Program-made: the position numbers and the translations under genes
Notes under the pieces: model-generated
Told to the model about the DNA's origin: nothing
The model's input: the letters and a program-made list of their open reading frames with translations, nothing else
The model's database searches: none
NCBI RefSeq assembly: GCF_000002235.5
Contig: NW_022145609.1
Coordinates: forward strand, 32,775,301-32,839,300
Source of the DNA: Strongylocentrotus purpuratus
Taxonomy: Eukaryota > Echinodermata > Echinoidea > Camarodonta > Strongylocentrotidae
Reading direction: 5' to 3'
Length of the DNA stretch: 64,000 nucleotides
Shown here: piece after piece, positions 56,877 to 64,000 of the stretch
How positions within the stretch are numbered: the stretch's first letter is position 1
Layout: every line of letters starts with the position of its first letter

Positions 56877-59509
56877 TAATACATTGTAGAAAGTACATTA
56901 ATAATAATGCTTGGTATATAGTAGAGAGATATCGACTGCTTTGAGAGGCCTAGCTGTTTTATAGGCTCATGGGAACGCGCGCACATCCTACCATGACCCT
57001 CGGCGCGCCGATGTGCTAGTTCCCGAGAGCCTACAAAACAGCCAAACCACGAATCAGTAACATTGTTGAAGGTTCATAAAAAAAACTGTCACTGTGCAAC
57101 ACCTTCTAACAGTGATTAGCAGTAAATTCTCCCAACTATTTTTGAATTTTCCCAACGGTTTTTCCTTGAAAATAAGACATAAAACAGGCTATAAAAAAAA
57201 TCTGTGAACACTTACATGTCTGGAATGGAATATAGAGCCAATTCATTGCTCTGCGGTGATTTATATTCACCTAAAATGTAATTAAATTGTAATAATATAG
57301 TTGGGAATATTAAGGAATCGATCAGACCAGTTTTTCCCAAATTGTATGGTTAATAATGGTCCGTTTTTCACTCAAACTTTCAGATCATCTTTTAGTGTAC
57401 ATCTAGCATTGAAGTCACTACCTTAGCACCATTTTCTCTCATCTGAACAATGTTATTAAGTCCCTTTAAAGCAGTCGATATGTCTTTTAAATGCCGAATT
57501 AAAACAAACGTTTACTAAGCATTCTTACCTTATCCTTGTATTGCGTAAAGATCGGTTGAAATATCACGGGAAATCTGAGACACTGTCTGTTAATCTGCAC
57601 TGAAAAAATGACTGAAAGTTTCAAGCACTGTATGGTGTCCGCGCTCGTATAAAGACAATTTTAACACGTAAACCAATGGGGATCTGAGCACAATTTATTT
57701 ATGCGGCCTGTTACCCGGGCTACGGGCATCTTTAAAAAAGACTATTGACCGGTAGGCGGGTACGAAGGCACTTTTCCAGAAGACTATTGACTGGTAGGCG
57801 GGAATATCTCAATTCACGACTGCTATTTTCACCAATCAGATGGCTAGACTTCTAAAGAGGTATATAAATATAAATATATGTAACACGCATATATATATAT
57901 ATATATATTATAGTGATACATGTAAATCTATCATATAATTCATCGCATTAGGGCACTAAAAACTCATCTGCACGATTTTAAAAGAGCTTTGTCGAAAAAT
58001 TAAATATCGATTAGAGAGTAGGTCCAAGAAAGTAATCAGAAAATTGTTATCAACCCAAACAGCTCTTCCACGACTGCTTGAATCATCTTGGGTGTCTGAC
58101 GTCACCAAAGATTCGGTCATGCTCATTTGGAATGCCTGGACAGATGGTTACGACTACGGCAATGGCCCTGTACACTCCTATCAGATTGACTACACATGGA
58201 CGAAAGATAAAGACAACACTGGTGAATCCGAAGTACCTGTAATTATCACTGGAGATAGTACTGCTGAAATCACAGGGCTTTCCGGTTTCAGAGACTACCA
58301 TTTCTACGTCAGTGTTAGAAGAGAGGTCGAGGGTCAGGTTGTAGCCGGTGTGAGGAGTGGTCCAATCAGTGTCAAACCATACTGTCAGGGTAGGTATCCC
58401 TACTAACATTATATCCCAACCCGCAATCGTAGCGTGAATTTAATCATTAGGGGGACACTGATGTCATCGGGGGGGGGGGGGGGGCGAAGGGATGGAGATA
58501 CTTGCATTGTCCTTAGAGGGCGTGTGTCCCTTTTCCTCTCTCCCTATCTTTTTTCTTCTTCCTCCTTTTTTCATTTTTCATTATTACAGAGGACGAATTC
58601 CCAGTATTTCTTAAATATAATCTTAAGTAACTTTTGGAGATTATTTATTCTTTTCTAAAAGAATATGAAATTGCCACACAAATTATTGTGGACACGCAGG
58701 CGCTCGATGTAGATTCTATACCAATATACATGTTGGGTAGGTGCAGTGAATTAGAGACCGCATGGAATTGGAGACCACCAAGCTTGAACCCATCACTTTC
58801 TGTCCGTGTTGGCTCCAATATAGCTATAGCGCCATTTGTGGCCTTTAACAACACAACTGCATATATCCAATTCATTTTGAAGACTACAATGTGTTCTTTC
58901 TCCGAGAAAATTGGTAAAATTGACCAAGGTAACCAATTTTGATCGTAAAATTTAGCTCTGATATAAAAACACAATTTTCACTGAATGTTGTGGTGTATGC
59001 AGACATTTAGGGGTGGCTCTTAAAATGTAGTTTTAAAATAAAGTTTATGAAGTGTGCCAACCATCATAGAAAATTTATGGCCAATGTATGTTTTGAATGG
59101 GTGTTGCACATCACATTATGAATTGTGTCTGATCAGAAATGTGTGCAGGCAATGGGGGAAACAAGGTCCATGATTTATTATTATTATTATTATTATTAAT
59201 TTATTGGTATATAATGATTGACCAGCAGCACAATGCTAAAAGGGTCAATTCACAAAGGTACAGTGATGTAAATTATATACATGTACAATAGTATTACGAA
59301 ACATAGTAAATAAATCTGTAACATAATGACAATACAGCATAATTATATTGCGTTCGTTTATGTACATTACGTGAAAGGATGTACTAGCAAAAGATATACA
59401 AGAGCAGGGGAATATATATGGCTCATGAAAGTGAGAGTGATAAAGCGAATGGAGTAGAGAGAGAGAGAGCATGGGAGAAAAGGGGAGGTACAAAGAGAGA
59501 AAGGAAGAA

Positions 59510-59554
<45 letters not shown>

Positions 59555-62500
59555 GCAGGGAATGGAAATGATCATAATTACATAAACATTTTATTCCTAT
59601 TAAATTACATGTATTACATTAATGAAAATTAAGAGAGTCAGATTTCGGCGAGACAACAATAATAATCATACAAGTACATGCTAGAAGAGAGAAAAGGGAA
59701 GGTTAAAAGAAAAAAAGAAGGAGAGAAGTTTGAAGAGAGAGAAAGAGGGAGAGAGAGAGATGGGGGTCGTTTGTTGTGAATGTTGAGTATGCCGAGGACA
59801 GTCAATGACCCGATGCTGGTTGGTTATTAATTGTCCATGTAAAGAAATATTTTGGGCCACAATGTTTTAAAATCGTTTCAAAATTAAAGTAAGTTCATTG
59901 GCTGCATGTATCTCTTTCAAAAAGTGTTTGAAGTAACCATAACAATCCCATTTTCGTTCAAATTGTATTTAAAATGTCTTGATTTGTAACTGTCCCTTAT
60001 TACCTGCACATGTAGGTAGTGAGACAACTTTGGTGCTGACGTCATTAATCAATGTTATCTTATTAATCAGTTTCATCATTCCCACAATTTTGTTACCAAA
60101 TAAAGAGAAGAAGTTACTGAAGAGAATACAAAACTTTTTGTATGTGTAACATTTTTCATGTTTATGTAAATTATGTAAATGAGCTGAAGGGTCTCCAATT
60201 CCCTGCACCTACCCTATATGAAGTCGGCTGCCTACAAGAAGGGCCTTGCTGCCACTATAAATGAATAGCTCTTATGCCTGGATAACATTTGCCCCGGTCG
60301 CCGTACGATAAATTAGTCTACGATTTTTTGTGCGATTTTTTTTAGCATCCTGACATTTCTTGTATTGGCCCTCGGGGGCAGGCAGGGGCAAATCCGTACG
60401 GAGCCTGCTCAGAGATTGTACGGTAATCGTGCAATTTCAATGCAGTAGCCGTACAGTCGCCGGAAATCGTACGGAGCCCGTGCAAAGGTTGCGCATAGAA
60501 GGTGCGTTTACCGTGCAGCCGCCCTGCCGTTTTTAAGCCTTTTTTTACCTCCAAGTTCACCGAAAAATCGTGCGTTTGCTGCACGATCAGCGCGAGTCCT
60601 CCGCGCGGTTCCGATGCGATGATTGTGCAATGACCCTTACGACATGTCTACGAACTACGGGCTTTCGATTTTTCAAATCTGATTAACTTTCTGTGAAACA
60701 AAGTAGTAGAGGCCGTGAAACTTGAATTTTAATTTCTTTTGTCTTGTATAGAATGATGAACATGAAGTTGTGTATACATTTTCCAACAATACCTAAAAAG
60801 CCAATACCTATATAGGCCTTCAAACAATTCCCCCCATTCTTGTGTATTGCCCACAGCTCCTCAACCAGTGGATAGTGCTGACGTCACTTCTGATTCGTAC
60901 AACCACCTGGAGATCACGTGGTCAGAGCCATTCAGCCAATGCGGTGCTCCGAGCTACAACGTATCACGTAGGCTCGTCCTCATTGACCAATGCGACGATT
61001 CTATGGCGGATACAGTAACGTGGGAGGTAACAGGCGATACAAGCATTGAGTATGAAGACCTGTTTCCTTACTCTACCTACGAATTTACTATTCTCTCGAC
61101 TCTGGAAGGCTATGATGCAGAAACAGGCTATTTCATCGCATACAACTCAACTGAGTCAAGTAAGTCAAAGACACATATTAAGCAAAGGTTTTTAATGTAT
61201 TTACAGTGCACTTTCCATCAATTATCCAAACATGAAATGTCTTGAGCATAAATCTTTACTCTCCCGGCAACCCGAAGACATCTAGGTAGCTGTGTTCGAA
61301 ATTTGTTCTCTCATTAATGATATCTTCTCCCAGGTCAGGTGTCAGCGGTATCTTGCTTATGCCTAGGTCACATTTGCTCTACGGCTAGGATGCGGCGACA
61401 GTACGCCCCCGAAATCGACAGATACTTGCGGCGGCCGCAGAGAATCTGCTGCGGCCTTAGGGTCATCTTAGGGCACCTCCCTATCTTTACAGGCCGTACG
61501 AGTCGCCGTGGGATTATAACGCGATTTTATAACTGTTTTCATTTCTAGGTTCGCCGTAGACATGCCGTAGAGCGATTCCATGGCGCCCGTGCGTCGGGTG
61601 TGAGGTCGCCTTACGTTTAATAAACTCTAGGGGTGAAGCGGTCGCCGGATTTCTGCGATATTTCCCATTATGGGTTTGCGTCTCTTGCCAGAATATAATC
61701 TTCCCGGTTTCTATTTGATCACTAGTACATGTTTATATCAAAACATGATCCAATAAACACAAAGACAGAAAACCACGTGAAAAAGGGAGTGGTGGCTACC
61801 CTTATACAAATAATTCAAAAGTCCTGGCAGATTCAGCCACTCATGCATTTACACTTTCCTGAACTAAACTCTACTGTGCCCCGCAATGTTATTTAAGCCG
61901 GATTCTACCCCCTTCAATCAGATGTATTTTTCGGATAGAGACGTTAGAGATCGGTCTTTTGATATAAAAAGGTATATCTGGCTTCACAATTTTTTCCCCT
62001 ACATTTGCCACAAATGGACGCACGGTAAAGAAGGCTGCTGGATAAACCAGTCATAGTTACACTAACGTCCGGGAAACAAGGTGTTACTTTGTACATCAGT
62101 ATGATATTTTTATATAGTAACTACACGATATTCGATTTGTAACGTTTTCCACTGAATAGTTTCAACTGCGCCACCTGAAGACTTCATTGTGGATAACACC
62201 GTGAAGGGCAAATTGGATTATTCCTGGAGCAGTCCTTCATGCGGAGACCGGAACGGAGCCTTAAGTTACGACTACGAATTCGGTGAAACGGGAGAGGAAG
62301 ATGTGCAAAGGGAAAACCTTGTGATGACAAGTAAATCTTTTGAGGATTTACAACATTACGTGATGTATGAGTTTACTGTCTGTCCAAGGACAGTCGGTGG
62401 ACCGGGTCCCTGCATCTCTATTCAGACCAGAACGCTACCAAGTGGTAAGATCCATTATGCTATCGTTATCGAGGATGATTTCGTCAGAATCTATATCATT

Positions 62501-63519
62501 TTCTTCTTCTTCTCCTTAATTTCTGTATGGTTTTTGTTCTCTTCATGTCTCATGAATGACATGGTAAATGACTTATGGCGATTACCCCCTGGATAATGGC
62601 CCCGGAAAATTACCCCCCGAAGAACAAAAACACTCCACAGAAATTTACGCCCAAGGAAAGCCACCTCCCGATGACAATTGTCCCCCGGAAAATAACCCAT
62701 AAGAAAATTACCCCCCCCCCCCCCATCCCCTGAAAATTACCCCTAGTACAATTCTCCCCACTCCAACCTGGCGTCATTTTAACAATGGCTGTGAATAGAG
62801 CATTCCAGCCGTTTTTAATTCTTGATTTGTATTATATTTGTAAATTGTATTTTTGTACGTATTTGAATTATTATACGGAAAATAAAACCAAACCAAACCA
62901 AACCAAACCAAACCAAACAAGGAGAACCAAGGTCAACCACCCGAGGATAATTACCCCCCCTGTAAATTATCAGTAGAAGTGCGGCCCTATAACAAGTAGG
63001 TTTTAAATTAATTCGGGGGTAATTGTCCTGGAAGGGGGGGGGGGGGAGGGTGTCTTGGGGGTATTCTTCCTGGGGATAATTTCTGGGAGATAATTGTCTA
63101 TTGTGGGATAAATGTCCCGTTGGTAATTGGCCGGGAGGTAATTGTCTATGTGGGATAATTGTCCTTGGGGTAATTGTCCTAGAACAAGTTAAAGGCATCG
63201 TTTAACAATCTTAAATTTGAGATGCACGGCCTTACGTGTTATCAGTGTATGTGATATGATGTAATATTGAAGCCCTAAACAGATTGCGCTTCTTTATCTA
63301 TAAGGATAAAATAGATCATTTTGCTAAGTAATATTATTCAAATTATGAATATTTGTTGAAACACTGGTTTTAAAAAAATGGAGAATCAAATGCTTGTTTG
63401 TTGTTTCCTCTTTCATTGGCAGATGATCGTGTTTCAGGATTAGAAATCGGCCTGATTGTAGTTGTTGTAGTCGTGTTGCTGTATGCAGTTGCTATTACTT
63501 TCTTGCTAATTCAGCTCAG
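40390..63519 (+). CDS. Receptor gene B: Tie-like type I receptor (partial, tail beyond window)
   Basis: Sixteen exons found: a candidate signal-peptide exon and fifteen exons paralogous to gene A. Order is Ig1, Ig2, EGF1-3, Ig3, Ig4, EGF4-7, FN3-1 to -3, transmembrane. The two late FN3 domains of gene A are absent, yet the phase-1 end of FN3-3 joins the phase-1 transmembrane exon in frame. All exons read through without stops, with mostly conservative changes from A, so the gene looks functional. The visible coding sequence is 3,365 nt. In gene A the tail exon lies about 970 bp after the transmembrane exon; only 480 bp remain here, so the tail is probably outside. Same orientation as A, about 8 kb downstream: a tandem duplicate. 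Confidence 0.83.
40502..43315 (+). other. Candidate intron 1 of gene B, left part
   Basis: AT-rich; no coding sequence seen. Holds a foldback minisatellite element (41050-41640). The rest shows nothing recognisable. Confidence 0.4.
41050..41640. repeat. Foldback tract of GGACAATTACCCC-type words
   Basis: The left end (41050-41160) repeats variants of GACAATTACCCCC with spacers (GGGACAATTATCTCC, GGACAATTACCCCCC, GAAAAATACCCCTCC). The right end (41580-41640) carries the reverse complement (TTTAATTGTCCAGGAC, poly-G, GTAATTGTCACAGGGGG). The same arrangement occurs at 62575-63190. Confidence 0.6.
43316..43651. mobile_element. MITE with TACACTCTAAAAAATGAAG ends
   Basis: 336-bp element with near-perfect inverted ends of about 43 bp: TACACTCTAAAAAATGAAGT...GGGTGCTGGGTAC left and GTACCCAGCACCCG...CTTCATTTTTTAGAGTGTA right. 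The open frames inside come from its GC-rich middle. Homology with the array unit of gene A starts right at its right edge. Confidence 0.9.
43652..44858 (+). other. Segment paralogous to the array unit and to the pre-Ig1 flank of gene A
   Basis: 43652-44030 matches unit positions 1059-1435 (about 90 percent by eye); 44230-44858 matches 6120-6757. Gene B therefore carries a single copy of what became the right end of a tandem array upstream of gene A. A GA/A-rich microsatellite lies at 44550-44610. Confidence 0.75.
44859..45191 (+). CDS. Gene B exon: Ig-like domain 1
   Basis: 333 bp, phase 1 to phase 1. Starts [13 protein letters not shown]. About nine changes in 111 residues from gene A; all cysteines, YGCRAE and the NWT glycosylation site kept. 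Confidence 0.87.
46164..46430 (+). CDS. Gene B exon: Ig-like domain 2 (no cysteines)
   Basis: 267 bp, phase 1 to phase 1, donor [23 protein letters not shown] start; like A, it lacks cysteines and has HHYYYSDD in the F-strand position. The loss of cysteines therefore predates the duplication. Confidence 0.85.
46937..47068 (+). CDS. Gene B exon: EGF-like domain 1
   Basis: 132 bp, phase 1 to phase 1, donor GTAAGT. All eight cysteines kept. PPGF of gene A is PPDF here, a change of the usually conserved EGF glycine. Confidence 0.88.
47180..47221. repeat. 42-bp perfect palindrome
   Basis: Centre between 47200 and 47201 in AACCATGGTT; arms ACCTATTTTCCCAATAACCA and its exact reverse complement, extended by one G/C pair. 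No spacer at all, so it can form a cruciform or a very tight hairpin. Confidence 0.95.
47564..47645 (+). pseudogene. tRNA-Leu-like sequence
   Basis: GCGATAGCCGAGCGGGTGAA has the D-arm of a type II (Leu/Ser) tRNA with the A box, followed by GCGCTGACTTAAG (anticodon position TAA, Leu), a variable arm and AGATCGAATCCC in the T-loop position. The anticodon and T stems are mismatched, so it is a pseudogene or a SINE head. Confidence 0.55.
47710..47872. mobile_element. Foldback segment within the gene B insertion
   Basis: AATGACTGCTTTAATATTCG and AGAAATAGTTGTTTTTAAAC on the left mirror AACAACTATTTCTCTCAAAG and CAGTCATTAATA on the right; the centre is GGCTATTGCCCTCGG...GGGGCAATAGC. Arms about 70 bp, slightly diverged. 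Confidence 0.75.
48480..48560. repeat. CT/TCTG microsatellite
   Basis: CTCTCT and CTGTCTCTGTCT repeats in the EGF1-EGF2 intron of gene B. Confidence 0.85.
48671..48823 (+). CDS. Gene B exon: EGF-like domain 2
   Basis: 153 bp, phase 1 to phase 1. [15 protein letters not shown] kept. The usual EGF aromatic GWTG is GLTG here, an unusual loss of the conserved tryptophan; cysteines are unchanged. Confidence 0.87.
49585..49716 (+). CDS. Gene B exon: EGF-like domain 3
   Basis: 132 bp, phase 1 to phase 1, acceptor CTTAAAG as in [18 protein letters not shown] to GDQCQG, eight cysteines. Confidence 0.87.
50336..50601. mobile_element. hAT-like MITE in gene B, same site as in gene A
   Basis: Inverted ends CAGACCCGTACTCAG and CTGCGTACGCCACTG with the same flanking 8-bp repeat GGTAAAAC (50328-50335, 50602-50609) as the gene A copy at 12053-12348. 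A CA microsatellite (50485-50505) has grown inside. Shared target duplication shows one ancestral insertion. Confidence 0.86.
50803..51201 (+). CDS. Gene B exon: Ig-like domain 3 (no cysteines)
   Basis: 399 bp, phase 1 to phase 1, one codon longer than A (LLKQGGVFDG versus MLRGGVYDA). As in A there is no cysteine; DARVGAYRMSV replaces the F-strand YxC. Donor GTATGG as in A. Confidence 0.85.
51804..52070 (+). CDS. Gene B exon: Ig-like domain 4 (single cysteine)
   Basis: 267 bp, phase 1 to phase 1, donor [22 protein letters not shown] kept; SLRWRHNGG and [11 protein letters not shown] present; the B-strand cysteine is missing as in A. Confidence 0.88.
52165..52475. repeat. Degenerate minisatellite with motif GGAATAACGAACC, gene B copy
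   Basis: Same array and position as 14530-14840 in gene A, with independent substitutions. Shared ancestry from before the duplication. Confidence 0.75.
52552..52711. mobile_element. MITE with GGGGCGGATCTAG ends, gene B
   Basis: Inverted ends CAGGGGCGGATCTAG and CTAGATCCGCCCCTC, poly-C interior in two blocks; same intron site as 14909-15060. Confidence 0.84.
53021..53152 (+). CDS. Gene B exon: EGF-like domain 4
   Basis: 132 bp, phase 1 to phase 1, donor [24 protein letters not shown] to DNCEM, eight cysteines. Confidence 0.87.
53153..54121 (+). other. Intron, EGF4 to EGF5 of gene B
   Basis: No gene seen; contains a poly-T run (53650-53666). The poly-C/poly-G MITE remnant of gene A (16085-16204) is not here. 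Confidence 0.5.
54122..54265 (+). CDS. Gene B exon: EGF-like domain 5
   Basis: 144 bp, phase 1 to phase 1, donor GTATGT. ACGDNNWGKSCSVVC to GNRCQTG, matching A. Confidence 0.86.
55082..55204 (+). CDS. Gene B exon: EGF-like domain 6
   Basis: 123 bp, phase 1 to phase 1, one codon shorter than A. ACTGDHFGASCELDCNCDG to EGTYCQG. Confidence 0.86.
55441..55900. mobile_element. Insertion private to gene B with CTGACGA...GAAAC core and short hairpins
   Basis: Not present in the matching intron of gene A. It holds CTGACGA (55522-55528) and GAAAC (55547-55551), a partial direct repeat TGTTCGAAACGTCGAGCCAC, and three short hairpins (GTTCTC/GAGAAC; AGTCCTTTTCAGGACT twice). The layout resembles tail regions of some retroelements, possibly Penelope-like, but no coding part is present, so the class is open. 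Confidence 0.4.
56097..56255 (+). CDS. Gene B exon: EGF-like domain 7
   Basis: 159 bp, phase 1 to phase 1, donor [23 protein letters not shown] to GSDCQQG. Confidence 0.87.
56806..56872. repeat. CA and TA microsatellites
   Basis: CA run 56806-56829 followed by a TA run 56841-56872 in the EGF7-FN3-1 intron of gene B. Confidence 0.9.
56880..57930. mobile_element. About 1-kb insertion in the EGF7-FN3-1 intron of gene B
   Basis: The flanks align with gene A 19270-19360 but A has only about 90 bp between them. Within the extra DNA, AGCTGTTTTATAGGCTC...GAGCCTACAAAACAGCC (56950-57045) is an inverted repeat around a GC-rich loop, and GACTATTGACCGGTAGGCGG recurs as GACTATTGACTGGTAGGCGG. Boundaries approximate; class unknown. 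Confidence 0.5.
58063..58389 (+). CDS. Gene B exon: FN3 domain 1
   Basis: 327 bp, phase 1 to phase 1. [15 protein letters not shown] start, [22 protein letters not shown], ending VKPYCQ; matches A. Confidence 0.88.
58735..60214. mobile_element. 1.48-kb TIR element private to gene B
   Basis: Inverted ends GGGTAGGTGCAGTGAATTAG and, read inward from the right, GGGTAGGTGCAGGGAATTGG, each followed by GAGACC or its kin. The matching gene A sequence (near 22455) runs through without it. It carries an ATT repeat (59172-59196) and GA microsatellites (59455-59550). No transposase frame, so non-autonomous. Confidence 0.85.
60274..60717. mobile_element. GC-rich element, gene B copy, right end lost
   Basis: Starts ATGCCTGGATAACATTTGCC in the same flank as 22521 in gene A, and shares its CGTACGATAAATTAGTCTAC and CCGCCCTGCCGTTTTTAA words. 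It stops at GGCCGTGAA while A continues for another 130 bp to its inverted end. A deletion after duplication. Confidence 0.75.
60857..61159 (+). CDS. Gene B exon: FN3 domain 2
   Basis: 303 bp, phase 1 to phase 1. A stretch of over 130 bp in the first two thirds is identical to gene A; the final third (TILSTLEGYDAETGYFIAY) differs more. Confidence 0.89.
61359..61612. mobile_element. GC-rich element fragment private to gene B
   Basis: Starts ATGCCTAGGTCACATTTGC, resembling the left end of the elements at 22521 and 60274, and is rich in CGCCGTA and GCGGCC words. The opposite inverted end was not found. Absent from gene A. Confidence 0.5.
62160..62444 (+). CDS. Gene B exon: FN3 domain 3
   Basis: 285 bp, phase 1 to phase 1, acceptor GAATAG, donor [45 protein letters not shown]; the NQTR glycosylation site of A is IQTR here and thus lost. 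Confidence 0.88.
62575..63190. repeat. Foldback tract of GACAATTACCCC words at the FN3 loss site
   Basis: Left half (62575-62760): ATTACCCCCTGGATAATGG, GAAAATTACCCCCCGAAG, GACAATTGTCCCCCGG and similar. Right half (62940-63190): the reverse, GGGGGTAATTGTCCTGGAAG, GGGATAATTGTCCTTGGGG. A CCAAA pentanucleotide run (62885-62918) is in the middle. It occupies most of the short intron that in gene B replaces the 5.6 kb holding FN3-4 and FN3-5 of gene A. Confidence 0.65.
63423..63519 (+). CDS. Gene B exon: transmembrane helix
   Basis: 97 bp, phase 1 to phase 2. Encodes [20 protein letters not shown] then TFLLIQLR. Follows FN3-3 directly in frame. No tail exon occurs in the 480 bp left in the window. 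Confidence 0.9.
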
Positions 63520-64000
63520 GTAATTTAAGGTTTTAGTAATTAATTTTAGCCCTGTATTTCACCTTGTACGAGTTATGAATAGACGAAATGAACAACTGAA
63601 GAAAGATACTACCATTAAAAATCTGTCTCCTAGTATACACGATACAAATCATGAGTTTTTTCATGAAAATTTTCATCAGGTATAAGGTTGTTAGACCTTC
63701 GAATAAACATTCGAAACAGTGTCACACTTCAACCGTTGAAGTTGTTTCTATTCAGATTTAAAGAAATCATAAATTGGTTCTTTTCGAATCTGCAATAATT
63801 TTGAACATGGCGACATTCCTTTCTAATGCAGTTTAGTTTGAAGACTACTGTATCTTCGATTGTATTCATCATGAAGTTTATTCATTGATTTAGAGATTTA
63901 ATTATTTGCCCTGTGATTTATTTTACCCTTTTCCGTGAAATAAATGACAATAGGAATTATTCGTTTAATTATACAGTTTATACGTGTACCTTCTCAGAGC

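Overview
The window is animal nuclear DNA. It is AT-rich and packed with microsatellites, MITEs, tRNA-derived SINEs and decayed LINEs, and it carries two multi-exon receptor genes whose exons are mostly flanked by phase-1 introns. The receptor family and repeat types suggest an invertebrate deuterostome, most likely an echinoderm such as a sea urchin. That is an inference from general character; no single marker in the window proves it.

Layout. 1-6154: tandem array of a near-identical 2,338-bp unit (two and a half copies, running off the left edge), each with a degenerate tRNA-like SINE head on the minus strand. 6758-31985: receptor gene A, plus strand, 20 exons found, all in one continuous frame, complete at the 3' end; the first (signal peptide) exon is not in the window. 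32276-40389: intergenic, with a 5'-truncated LINE that was invaded by a foldback element, a solo LTR and a small MITE. 40390-63519: receptor gene B, plus strand, a tandem paralogue of A with 16 exons found, including a candidate signal-peptide exon; its cytoplasmic tail should lie beyond the right edge.

Both genes encode type I membrane proteins with a Tie-like ectodomain: Ig-Ig-EGFx3-Ig-Ig-EGFx4-FN3-TM. Gene A has five FN3 domains and gene B three. Gene A ends in a tail of about 80 residues that has no kinase but carries five tyrosines, two of them spaced as an ITAM-like pair. This looks like a Tie-type receptor that signals through recruited SH2 proteins rather than its own kinase.

The paralogous introns give a clear relative history. 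Some insertions are at the same site in A and B, so they predate the duplication (hAT-like MITE, GGGGCGGATCTAG MITE, a GC-rich element, the AACGAACC minisatellite). Others are private to one copy, with the other copy giving the empty site (TTAA-flanked MITE, 1.26-kb palindrome and ATGGTCACAAC element in A; a 1.48-kb TIR element and a 780-bp insertion in B). Coordinates of exons come from reading splice sites by eye and checking that frame and phase close; no alignments were run.
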